This document shows positions 6,794 through 14,905 of a stretch of 19,803 bases of DNA, one piece after another. The position numbers and the translations under genes were made by a program. Below the pieces are notes generated by a model that searched no databases, had not been told where the DNA came from, and worked only from the letters and a program-made list of their open reading frames with translations. This DNA comes from CAYQJL01 sp964612295 (GTDB taxonomy: Bacteria > Eisenbacteria > RBG-16-71-46 > CAIMUX01 > WJJG01), in the NCBI GenBank assembly GCA_964612295.1, contig CAZTDY010000078.1, positions 1-19,803 on the forward strand, given 5' to 3'. Numbering within the stretch: the first letter of the stretch is position 1; each line of letters starts with the position of its first letter.

Positions 6794-8038
6794 ATGCCGC
6801 TGAGAAAAAAGATCTACATCGCGGCCGGCCACTACACGATCTCGCTCGGCACGGGCCGCAGGGAGTTTCATCCCCGCAAGCCCAGGCCGGCACTCGAGGA
6901 CTACATCAAAGAGGCCGGACAGGGCGTGATCGCCCAGATGAGTGACGTGAACGCGATCGATGAGTGTGTGGTGGGCAACTTCATGGCCGCCCGCTTCGTG
7001 CGCCAGGGGAACCTCGCGGCCCTCATGCCGACGATTCACCCCTCGCTTGCGCTGAAGCCCAGCGTGCGCACCGAAGGTGCCTGCGGGTCCGGCGGCCTGT
7101 CGGTCCTGACCGCCATCAAGAGCGTGCTGGCCGAGACGGCCGATGTCGTTCTGGCGATGGGCACCGAGGTCCAGAACAGTGTCAAAGCGATCTACGGGGC
7201 GGACATCCTGGCCGGTGCGGGACACTACGCATCCCAGCGCAAAGACGGACACGCCTACTTCTTCCCGGCGATGTTCTCGGACCGGGCAGGCGCCTGCTTC
7301 GAGAAGTTCGGGCAGGAGAAGGTTCGCAAAGCCATGACCCAGTGGTTTGTGAATGCCGTTGAGAACGCCCGCAAGTGTCCCGAGGCTCAAGAGCACCACA
7401 ACGCGACCCCGGATCTCCACGCGATGGGCAACACACCTCCGAATCCCAAGGCATTCTGCGAGCACATCAACTTCTTTGACTGCTCAAAGGTGTCCGACGG
7501 CGCGGCGGCCTGCCTGGTCTGCTCGGAAGAGGGACTCAAGAAGGCGGGGATCGACAAGAAGGACGCCGTTGAAATCGCGGGTATCGGGTGTTCGGTGGCG
7601 GACATCACGAAGCTGCCCGACGATCCCACGTCCGTGGTGACGAGCGCGTCGGCAGCCGCGAAGGCCTACGAGGTGGCCGGCATCAGTGCGAAGGACCTCT
7701 CCTTCGCCGAGGTTCACGACTGCTTCTCGATCACCGGCATCCTGATGGCCGAAGCCGCGGGCGTCATCGGGCATGGTGAAGGCTACGACTTCGTGTCCGA
7801 GGGGCACACGAAGCTCGGCGGCTCTCTCCCGATGAACACCTCCGGCGGATTGATCGGATACGGACACTACACCGGCGGCACGGGCGTGCGGCAGACGATC
7901 GACAACTGGAAGCAGCTGACCGGCAAGGCCGGCGACTTCCAGGTCAAAGTCTCGGGCGACAAGCCCCATGGGCTCGTCATCAGCATGGGCGGTAACGACA
8001 AGACCGTCGTCGCCCTGGTGACGCGCCAGGTCGGCTAG
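6794..8038 (+). CDS. SCP2-type thiolase / acetyl-CoA acetyltransferase
   Basis: This is predicted to cleave a 3-ketoacyl-CoA with CoA, or to run in the condensing direction. The acyl-accepting cysteine is C97 in EGACGSGGLSV. The other active-site signatures are EVHDCFSITG (H308) and IGYGHYTGGTGVRQ (H358), the latter a variant of the usual GHPxGATG. This spelling, and the HDCF motif, place it with SCP2/SCP-x-like thiolases rather than with FadA/PhaA. The 414 aa are typical. GAGGAG at 6781-6786, straight after the preceding stop codon, is its ribosome-binding site. It forms a two-gene operon with the dehydrogenase and is followed by a strong hairpin. The specific substrate is not deducible. Confidence 0.92.
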   Translation: MPLRKKIYIAAGHYTISLGTGRREFHPRKPRPALEDYIKEAGQGVIAQMSDVNAIDECVVGNFMAARFVRQGNLAALMPTIHPSLALKPSVRTEGACGSGGLSVLTAIKSVLAETADVVLAMGTEVQNSVKAIYGADILAGAGHYASQRKDGHAYFFPAMFSDRAGACFEKFGQEKVRKAMTQWFVNAVENARKCPEAQEHHNATPDLHAMGNTPPNPKAFCEHINFFDCSKVSDGAAACLVCSEEGLKKAGIDKKDAVEIAGIGCSVADITKLPDDPTSVVTSASAAAKAYEVAGISAKDLSFAEVHDCFSITGILMAEAAGVIGHGEGYDFVSEGHTKLGGSLPMNTSGGLIGYGHYTGGTGVRQTIDNWKQLTGKAGDFQVKVSGDKPHGLVISMGGNDKTVVALVTRQVG

Positions 8039-8059
8039 CCTGCCCCGATAAGCAAGATC

Positions 8060-8111
8060 CACCGCAAAGAGCGGGGCCCGTGATGAGTCCGCGGCCCAGC
8101 TCTTTGCGGTG
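8060..8111 (+). terminator. Long inverted-repeat hairpin after the acyl-CoA operon
   Basis: CACCGCAAAGAGC (8060-8072) is perfectly complementary to GCTCTTTGCGGTG (8099-8111), a 13-bp stem. GGGCC/GGCCC near the ends of the 26-base loop can extend the pairing. It starts 22 bases after the thiolase stop. There is no U-tract after it, so it may act with Rho, or as a 3'-end stabiliser, rather than as a classic intrinsic terminator. Confidence 0.65.
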
Positions 8112-8323
8112 ATCGCTCAGGACCCTTCCCCTCGTCACCCCATCTACCTCCTGATCCGCAGCGCCGATCTATGTAACTATGTGCCACGCATGTGTTTACA
8201 AGTGTCATCTCCGCGCTGACCGGGCCGCCCGGGGGGTGGTCTCGTCTTAAGGACAGGGCCCCGATGGTCGATTATTAACCGCAAGGGAGACCCCCTGTTT
8301 GTCAGAACGGGACACCGGATCAA
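8112..8323 (+). other. Leader region of the hybrid kinase gene with two alternative pairings
   Basis: No ORF with gene character is visible here. The segment 8287-8298 (GAGACC followed by CCCTGT) can pair either with GGGG and GTCTC upstream (8233-8243) or with ACAGGG (8253-8258). The two pairings compete for the same C residues. This could be a regulatory leader, but the stems are short and G/C runs are common in this genome. I match it to no known riboswitch class. Confidence 0.25.
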
Positions 8324-10894
8324 GTGACACAAATGCCTGTACATAACAAGATCGCTCCTGAAAAGGCACAGATGTACCAGCCAACGCGCTGGTTCGGCAG
8401 TCTGCGGTTTGCCGCCGTGGCGCTTTTCGCCGTGCTGGCAATTGCCCTCATGTCGGTGATCAGTCTCGTCGCCAACACGATGGGCAGCGACCACTTCCGG
8501 AGGCGTGAACTCCGGCAACTGAGCCTCCAGGGAGAGGTCGCGGTGATCACCCTGGGGCAGACGATCAGCGGTGTTGAGGAACTCACGCGGGCCATTGCCC
8601 AATTGGGATCCACGCTGCCCCTGGAGGAGGACCTCTACTACAAGACGGTTCCGGCCATCATGGGCGATGCGGATCCGGGCTCTATCGTCGCCGGGGGAGG
8701 GATCTGGCCCGAGCCGGGTGCATTTGTCGCCGGTCTCGAGCGGCGGAGTTTCTTCTGGGGCCGCGAAGCGGACGGCATTCTGAAATTCTACGATGACTAC
8801 AACGATCCCGCCGGCCCCCCCTATCACGGCGAGGAGTGGTATGTTCCCGCCCGCTTCCTGGAGCCGGGGCAGGCGTACTGGTCACGATCCTACATGGATC
8901 CCTATTCGCTCGAGCCGATGGCGACCTGCACGGTGCCCTATCACCGCGCGGGGGAATTCGCCGGGGTGGCGACCGTCGATGTGAAGCTCTCCGGGCTGGA
9001 GGCTTTCTTCCGGCGGGAGGCCGCGGCAAGCGGCGGGTACATCTTCGCGGTGGATCGCGGCAACCGGTTTCTGACCTATCCGGATCCGAAGGCGGCCCAG
9101 GACATCTCCATCGGCCCGGATGGCGAGAAGATCGTTACCTACAAGACAGCTCAAGACTTTGCAGCCCTCGCTCCGAGCTTCGCGACGATCGCGGACACGC
9201 TGGCCTCCCTCAACCGGAAATACCTCGGTCGGGCCGGCGCCGACCGCGCGGCGGCCGTCACGCGGACCGCGGATGCGATTCTCTCGGCGAGCCACAATAT
9301 CGAAGCCGACGAGGCGATGCTCATCGCGGTGAACTTGATGCGCACCCGGGAGCACACCTGGGAAATGAACTGCAGCTTCCGGGCCCCCAGTGACCATCTG
9401 ATCGGTGAACCCGTCACCATCATGACCTTTCCGGTACCGAACGCTCATTGGAAGGTCGTGCTGGTCTGGCCCGAGAGCCGGGTTCAGGTTGCGGTCGCCT
9501 CCATCACCCGGCGGCTCATCCTTCTCCTGGGGCTACCGCTCACGGTTCTTCTGCTGGCCGGCTATGGAATGATGGATAGCCGGTTCACCAGGCCCGTCCG
9601 AAAACTCACGTCCCGCCTCAAGCTGCAGTTCCTCGATCCAGAAGGGCAACTGCAGCCACTGCCCATGGGGCGTCGCGACGAGCTTGGGGAGCTGGTCTAC
9701 TGGTTCAACCAACGAACGGCCGCGCTTCGTGAGGCACAGGAGGAGTCGGAACGGGCCACGCGGATCAAGAGTGTGTTCCTGGCGAACATGAGCCATGAAA
9801 TCCGAACGCCGATGAACGGCATCATGGGAGCGGCCCACCTGCTCGAGGGCAAGGACGAGCCGAAGGAACAGGAACATGTGCAGGTGATCCGCGATTCAGC
9901 CAGCTCTCTTCTCACGATTCTGAACGACATTCTCGACTACTCGAAACTCGAGGCCGGGGAATTCCGCATCGACGGCGAGCCGTTCAATCTGGCTGATACG
10001 GTCCGCAGCTGCCAGAAGCTGCTGTCCGATCAGGCCGACAAGAAGGGCATCAAACTCGCGGCGCGGTGCGACCTTGAGGATGTCGACTGGTACGAAGGTG
10101 ATTCAGGCCGGATCAGACAGATCCTGCTCAACCTCCTCTCCAACGCCATCAAGTATACCGATCGGGGCGAGGTGGGGCTGCACACCTATCGCCGGATCGG
10201 CGGTAAGGGTGAGCCCGAGGTCGTCATCGATGTCACCGACACCGGCATTGGCATCGCAAAGGACGAACAGGAAGCCATCTTCGAGATGTTCCGCCAGTCG
10301 GACGCGGGCGCGGGACAGCGTCGCGGGGGAACCGGACTGGGGTTGTCGATCAGTCGTCGCCTGTGCGAGCTGATGGGTGGGGGGCTGACGGTTGAGAGCG
10401 AACCGGGCGAAGGATCTCGATTCCAGGCCACACTGCCTCTCAAGAGCCGCTCTGCGCCGACCGAGGTAGAGCGCACCGAGCGCGCGACGCAGACCGACCT
10501 GGCGTTCGGCCTCGATGTCCTCTTGGTCGAAGACAATCCGACCAACCGGCTGGTGGCTCGCCGCTTTCTGGAGCGGTTGGGATGTGAGGTTGCTGAAGCC
10601 AACGACGGACTCCACGGGGTGCAAATGGCGGCCCACCGGCCCTACTCCCTCATTCTGATGGATGTCCAGATGCCCAAGCTGGACGGGATCGCGGCCACTC
10701 GCCAGATCCGGACAGGAAACGGCCCCAATCGGAACACGCCCATCGTCGCGCTGACCGCCAGTGCGCTGGATGATGATCGGCAGCGGTGTGCCAGTGTCGG
10801 CATGTCGGGGTTCTTGACGAAGCCTCTCAAGCCGCAGGATCTGCTTGCGGAGCTGTCGCGCTGGTCAGACTCCTGCGAGGATCGCGCCGCCTGA
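8324..10894 (+). CDS. Hybrid sensor histidine kinase (extracytoplasmic sensor, HisKA, HATPase, REC)
   Basis: This is a membrane sensor kinase that should autophosphorylate on H491 and pass phosphate to its own receiver at D780. The order is TM1 (about 29-51), a ~340-residue periplasmic region with dCache-like motifs (EEWYVPARF, YWSRSYMDP, GVATVDVKL), TM2 (398-418), a HAMP-like linker, HisKA with FLANMSHEIRTPMNG, and HATPase_c with NLLSNAIKYTD, DTGIGI and GTGLGLSI. The REC domain has LLVEDNPTNRLV, LILMDVQMPK, ALTAS and FLTKPLKP. No Hpt or output domain is present, so a phosphorelay partner elsewhere is likely. The sensor resembles small-molecule-binding dCache domains; the ligand is unknown. 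The start is uncertain: GTG 8324, ATG 8333 or ATG 8372, none with a strong Shine-Dalgarno. It is convergent with the porin gene. Confidence 0.93.
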   Translation: MTQMPVHNKIAPEKAQMYQPTRWFGSLRFAAVALFAVLAIALMSVISLVANTMGSDHFRRRELRQLSLQGEVAVITLGQTISGVEELTRAIAQLGSTLPLEEDLYYKTVPAIMGDADPGSIVAGGGIWPEPGAFVAGLERRSFFWGREADGILKFYDDYNDPAGPPYHGEEWYVPARFLEPGQAYWSRSYMDPYSLEPMATCTVPYHRAGEFAGVATVDVKLSGLEAFFRREAAASGGYIFAVDRGNRFLTYPDPKAAQDISIGPDGEKIVTYKTAQDFAALAPSFATIADTLASLNRKYLGRAGADRAAAVTRTADAILSASHNIEADEAMLIAVNLMRTREHTWEMNCSFRAPSDHLIGEPVTIMTFPVPNAHWKVVLVWPESRVQVAVASITRRLILLLGLPLTVLLLAGYGMMDSRFTRPVRKLTSRLKLQFLDPEGQLQPLPMGRRDELGELVYWFNQRTAALREAQEESERATRIKSVFLANMSHEIRTPMNGIMGAAHLLEGKDEPKEQEHVQVIRDSASSLLTILNDILDYSKLEAGEFRIDGEPFNLADTVRSCQKLLSDQADKKGIKLAARCDLEDVDWYEGDSGRIRQILLNLLSNAIKYTDRGEVGLHTYRRIGGKGEPEVVIDVTDTGIGIAKDEQEAIFEMFRQSDAGAGQRRGGTGLGLSISRRLCELMGGGLTVESEPGEGSRFQATLPLKSRSAPTEVERTERATQTDLAFGLDVLLVEDNPTNRLVARRFLERLGCEVAEANDGLHGVQMAAHRPYSLILMDVQMPKLDGIAATRQIRTGNGPNRNTPIVALTASALDDDRQRCASVGMSGFLTKPLKPQDLLAELSRWSDSCEDRAA

Positions 10895-10913
10895 TTTCCC
10901 GGTAGATAGGAGA

Positions 10914-10938
10914 GGGGGTGCCCCATAAGGACACCCCC
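10914..10938. terminator. Bidirectional hairpin between convergent kinase and porin genes
   Basis: GGGGGTG (10914-10920) pairs perfectly with CACCCCC (10932-10938) across an 11-base loop. It lies 19 bases after the kinase stop and 53 bases beyond the porin stop on the other strand. No U-tract is present on either side. Confidence 0.5.
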
Positions 10939-10961
10939 CGTGCAAGAGAAGACCTCTGGCC

Positions 10962-10980
10962 GCCGGTCTACGTCACCGGC
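10962..10980 (-). terminator. Short hairpin just past the porin stop
   Basis: GCCGGT (10962-10967) and ACCGGC (10975-10980) form a 6-bp stem with a 7-base loop, 11 bases after the porin stop codon as read on the minus strand. It is weak alone but may combine with the hairpin at 10914-10938. Confidence 0.3.
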
Positions 10981-10991
10981 TGCGTCTGGTC

Positions 10992-12146
10992 TTAGAACAA
11001 GAACCAGGTCGATCCGGAAATCCGCTGACCATCCCACGTCACGACGTCACCGTTGGGATCTTCGTTCTCCGTCGAGAAGTTCATGACCTCGAAGCCGAAT
11101 CCCATGTGCTTGTTCATCTGCATCTTCACGTTGCCGAAGATGACCGTGTTCTTGATGTAGGGAATGGCCATACCCTGGGCGTCATCCTCGTCCGGGTCGT
11201 CCATACCGCCACCCACATTGATGCTCACCTTGGGCGTCGCCTTGAAGCTCAGACTGGCGAAACCACCCATGGTGGCGATTTCCCGGCCTTCATCGGCGTC
11301 ATCATCCGGGTGGGACGGGTTGTACTCGAAGCCGTAGTGGAGGAATTCCTCTCCCACGCCCTTACCCGTGTAGACCTCACCCTTCAGCGTGACCTTCTCC
11401 GTGAAAGGCAGCACGAACTCGGCCGCCGCCAGGAACGGAGCGTAGTCGATGCTGTCGACCTCCACCGAACGGAAGCCCGCGCCCACGGCGACCAGGCCCT
11501 TGCCGTCCAGGAATCCGCCGTAGGAGACACGGCCAATTAGCCAGGGCAGCATTTCCTGATAGTCCGTATCCGAGCGGACACGGTGCTTCATGACACTACC
11601 CAGGAACTCGACGCCGCCCTCGAGCTTGTAGCGGGCTGTCACCTGGGGGACGCGCCACCACAGGTTGCCGCCCCAGGATAGGATACCGAAGTCGTTCGTG
11701 GCCGGATTCTGCTGCGCGATGGGAACCCAATCCTGCCCCGCACGGAGGCTGAACGCACCCTGCTGCATGTACGCGTAGCCAAGGCGCATTCGCGGAATGA
11801 GGTTGTTCCCGTTGTTGTCGCCGTAGAAATCGATCTCCATCTTCGCGCCGCAGGTCATCTCCCCATCCAGGAACTTGGCCCCGAAGCCGAAGCGCGTGTC
11901 CCGACCGTTGAAGTTGAGTTCCGGATCCCCATCTTCGGGGTCGGTCGTGATGTAGGTCGCGAAGTCGGTGTTGTCTCGCAAGTGCGCTGTGTCGAAGTGG
12001 ACATCGAACTTGGAACGGCCCCAGAGGCTCAGATCCACCTTGCTGAGAACGTCGCCCGCCGCAGCGGTCGAGCAGATTCCGCCTCCCAGCATCAGAACCA
12101 CCGAGACGATGACTAGAAATCCGGTAAGACCTCTCTTAGAGTGCAT
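10992..12146 (-). CDS. Outer-membrane porin, DcaP-like
   Basis: This is predicted to be a beta-barrel channel in the outer membrane. A signal peptide is clear: MHSKRGLTGF, a hydrophobic run LVIVSVVLMLGG, and a cleavage region STAAAG at about 26-31. The mature protein alternates polar and hydrophobic residues in strand-like fashion, with acidic loops (TTDPEDGDPELN, SHPDDDADEGRE, DDPDEDDAQG). It ends in SGSTWFLF, the C-terminal aromatic residue typical of BAM substrates. NGRDTRFGFGAKF, RMRLGYAYMQQGAFSLRAGQ and the 384-aa size recall DcaP-type trimeric porins. The start follows GGGGAGGTATTAAGGT. The very acidic loops suggest cation binding or uptake, which is inference. It is divergent from the large surface protein (241 bases apart) and convergent with the sensor kinase. 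Confidence 0.8.
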   Translation of the reverse strand: MHSKRGLTGFLVIVSVVLMLGGGICSTAAAGDVLSKVDLSLWGRSKFDVHFDTAHLRDNTDFATYITTDPEDGDPELNFNGRDTRFGFGAKFLDGEMTCGAKMEIDFYGDNNGNNLIPRMRLGYAYMQQGAFSLRAGQDWVPIAQQNPATNDFGILSWGGNLWWRVPQVTARYKLEGGVEFLGSVMKHRVRSDTDYQEMLPWLIGRVSYGGFLDGKGLVAVGAGFRSVEVDSIDYAPFLAAAEFVLPFTEKVTLKGEVYTGKGVGEEFLHYGFEYNPSHPDDDADEGREIATMGGFASLSFKATPKVSINVGGGMDDPDEDDAQGMAIPYIKNTVIFGNVKMQMNKHMGFGFEVMNFSTENEDPNGDVVTWDGQRISGSTWFLF

Positions 12147-12387
12147 ACCTTAATACCTCCCCGTGCTCCCTGTCTGTGGAGATGGGTCCCCTCGGGTGGG
12201 TGAACCCACTACTCTGATCGGGGACATCGGTATCACATGTAAGCCACTGAGGCCAGGAGGTTCCGCTAAACGATAGAGACAGTAAGCATTAGGTTCTTGT
12301 CATCCGTCACCGGATTGCAGTGAACTCGGCCCCAGCCCGCTCCTGCGCGCGCGGTGGCTGTCTTCCGCAAAGACCCCTAGAATCCTA
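12147..12387. other. Divergent intergenic region between porin and surface-protein genes
   Basis: This 241-base stretch must hold the upstream signals of two divergent genes. GTGGGT-GA-ACCCAC (12196-12209) is a near-palindrome with a two-base centre that lies in the porin leader. I found no convincing -35/-10 pair for either direction. No ORF with coding character is visible. Confidence 0.4.
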
Positions 12388-14880
12388 ATGTTGGCGATGC
12401 TGACCCGGCGCACCGGGCACATGGGACGGGCAATGAATCTGGCCAGATCATTGGGTGCCTGGGAATCGAGTCCTCGATCGGGAGGTCAACTGCGGTTGAT
12501 CGCCTGGACGTTGTTCTTCTTTTCCCTTCTGCCGCTGGCGTATCCGCAAATCGGACACGCCAGGCGTGATTTATTGCCCTCCGATTCACCCCGCAGTGAT
12601 CCGCAGTCGATCTACGCGATGTACCGGCCCAACATCTTCTATCACAACGCAGGCCTCTTGCATCTCATGGTCACCAACATGGGGGTGATCGGGAATCCCG
12701 AGGGTGAACGAAGCTCCTACAGCGCCGGTTGGCGGGATGGAGAGTACCTACACACCCTTGAGCTCTGGGTGGGGGCCGTCAAGTCCAACGAAGTTCAATA
12801 CGTCTCGCAGGGATTTGAGTTCAGGCCCAGTCGTGATCCGATCGATACGATCTACAGCTCCTTCGAAGGCGCCCACGGCGGCGACCGGATCGGCAATTTG
12901 CTGAACCGCGGAGACGACGACGGGGACGGGTCGATCAACGAGGAATTCCACAACGGCAAGGATGACGACGGAGACGGGTTGATCGATGAGGACTATGAGG
13001 CCATCTCGCAACAGATGTTCAGCTGTGAGTACCGCGATGACACCCGCGAGGCCATTCAGGCCCTGGCGGACCACCATCCGCTGCATGTGAAGGTCGAGCA
13101 GCGGTCGCTCACCTGGTCCGGGCCGGGGGAAAACGAGTTTGTCGGTCTGGACTTCCACATCCGAAACGAAGGAGATGAGCCCCTCTACGATGTGTTCGTT
13201 GGTTGTCTCTTTGACGCCGACGTGGGCGACAAAGCCGCCGGCGCCTACTGGAGTGACGATCGGGGTGTGTATCGGTTCACTCGCGAGCGGTACTTCGATG
13301 AGAGGTACGACTACGAGTGCCTGAGTGTGGCGGGAACACCGCAAAACTGCGGCTACCGTTATGCCGAGGCCGAGATGGCCTGCATGTGGGATATCCCCGG
13401 ATGGGATGGGGGAGAGCGGACCGACGACCTGGAAGATGAGCGCAACGGGCAGGTGGCCCTTGTGCTCCTGGGGCACACCACGGACATATGGGGCGAACGT
13501 GCTCCGGTCAGAGTTGGTTCACACGCGTGTCGATTCGTTCGTCTCCATTGGGGCCAGGAATTGGAAGATGACACGCGCTACCACTATCTGTCCGACCCCA
13601 CGCACGAGACCGTGCCCACGGATCTGCCCGGCGACTATGCGGCGATCATGAGCGTGGGACCCTTTCCGGAACTCAGGCCGGGAGAGGAGCTGGAACTGCA
13701 GATTGCGATCGTGGTCGGCCAGGGTTGGTTGGGATTGCGGGAGAACGCCCTCAGTGCGAAGAGGGTCTTCGAGGGGCGGTGGGTCAACGCCGACGGGATC
13801 TGGCAGACCGGGGCGTTCGGCCGCGAGCGGTGCCTGTTTGTGCCGCCCGGCGGCGATCCCTTCGTGTGGCGGAATCCATGCCTGGTCGATCCGACTGGAA
13901 CCTACATTCGGGACAACGATTGCCGCAATCACCGCCGGTGGGTCGATGACGACTGCAACTGCTGCACACCCCTGGATGACCCTCGCACCTACGCCAGGGA
14001 CGGCTGGGAAACACCCCTCTCCTGGGTCGGGACCATGGCGCCGCCGGGGCCGACGGTGAGCACGGAGCTGGCCAGTATGCGGGCCAGGGTGGAGGGTGAC
14101 CGAGCGATCAAGCTTGAATGGGACGACTATCCTGAGTACGTCATCAACAGCGCAACCGGCTCCCTCGACTTCTGCGGGTACCGCATATGGCGGGTGGAAG
14201 GCTGGGAGAGGCTGCCCGGCTCTACAGGACCGGGGCCCGACGAGTGGCAACTCCTCGCTGATCTCTCGCATCATCCCGTGGGGAGCCAACTTGACCTAGC
14301 GGATCACACGAATCCGTTCGCGGAGGTCATCGATCGAATACCCTCGCCCATCGAGGGTGGCGAGATGATGGATCGCCATGAGATCGGGCGCTACTTCTAT
14401 GATGATACGGCCGGGCTCAAGAACGGGATGATCTACTTCTACGACATCACCAGCTACAACTGCTGGGTGGATGGCCAAGGTGAATACCATGAGGTCGGCC
14501 AGCAGCCGCGGGCACTCGAGGCTGAAGGCGTCCGTCCCCGCTGGGGTCCCGCGGACGGGGATACCTGGAAGAGCGAAGTTGCGGTCGTGCCCAATCCCTA
14601 CGACCAAAGGGCCGCGTGGGACCTTCGGCCGACCGCGTACGATCCATCCCAGGGACGCATTGAATTCATCGGTCTTCCCGCTCGCGAAGGAGAGATCCGC
14701 ATCTACACCCTTGCGGGAGAGCTGGTGCAGACGCTTTACTTCGACGGAGGAAGCGGAATCGGCCACGTGTCCTGGAATCTGCTCTCGCGCAACCACCAGG
14801 ACATCACGAGCGGGGTCTATCTGTACGCGGTCACCTGTTGCGGCGAGACGGTCGTCAAACGTTTTACCGTCATTCGATAG
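12388..14880 (+). CDS. Large secreted protein with calcium-loop repeats and T9SS/FlgD-Ig-like C-terminal domain
   Basis: This exported 830-aa protein has no recognised catalytic domain. A hydrophobic core (LIAWTLFFFSLLPLAY, 37-52) followed by GHA at 56-58 looks like a signal peptide with a long n-region. Later starts (M12, M16) are possible and no strong ribosome-binding site decides between them. Two consecutive D-rich loops, DDDGDGSINEE (176-186) and DDDGDGLIDED (192-202), resemble EF-hand-like or thrombospondin type-3 calcium loops. A cysteine cluster occurs at C512, C523, C525 and C526. The C-terminal ~100 residues (from VVPNPY at 733) contain IRIYTLAGELV and SGVYLYAV, the pattern of T9SS type-A sorting or FlgD Ig-like domains. 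It is followed after 25 bases by a lytic transglycosylase gene, probably in the same transcript. A surface or secreted location is likely; the function is unknown. Confidence 0.8.
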   Translation: MLAMLTRRTGHMGRAMNLARSLGAWESSPRSGGQLRLIAWTLFFFSLLPLAYPQIGHARRDLLPSDSPRSDPQSIYAMYRPNIFYHNAGLLHLMVTNMGVIGNPEGERSSYSAGWRDGEYLHTLELWVGAVKSNEVQYVSQGFEFRPSRDPIDTIYSSFEGAHGGDRIGNLLNRGDDDGDGSINEEFHNGKDDDGDGLIDEDYEAISQQMFSCEYRDDTREAIQALADHHPLHVKVEQRSLTWSGPGENEFVGLDFHIRNEGDEPLYDVFVGCLFDADVGDKAAGAYWSDDRGVYRFTRERYFDERYDYECLSVAGTPQNCGYRYAEAEMACMWDIPGWDGGERTDDLEDERNGQVALVLLGHTTDIWGERAPVRVGSHACRFVRLHWGQELEDDTRYHYLSDPTHETVPTDLPGDYAAIMSVGPFPELRPGEELELQIAIVVGQGWLGLRENALSAKRVFEGRWVNADGIWQTGAFGRERCLFVPPGGDPFVWRNPCLVDPTGTYIRDNDCRNHRRWVDDDCNCCTPLDDPRTYARDGWETPLSWVGTMAPPGPTVSTELASMRARVEGDRAIKLEWDDYPEYVINSATGSLDFCGYRIWRVEGWERLPGSTGPGPDEWQLLADLSHHPVGSQLDLADHTNPFAEVIDRIPSPIEGGEMMDRHEIGRYFYDDTAGLKNGMIYFYDITSYNCWVDGQGEYHEVGQQPRALEAEGVRPRWGPADGDTWKSEVAVVPNPYDQRAAWDLRPTAYDPSQGRIEFIGLPAREGEIRIYTLAGELVQTLYFDGGSGIGHVSWNLLSRNHQDITSGVYLYAVTCCGETVVKRFTVIR

Positions 14881-14905
14881 GCGGAGCGCCTCGGAGAGGA
14901 TTCGT

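Noticed and set aside
14471..14905. Upstream extension of the transglycosylase frame
   Set aside because: It lies inside the surface-protein gene in another frame. The signal peptide and ribosome-binding site place the start at 14906.
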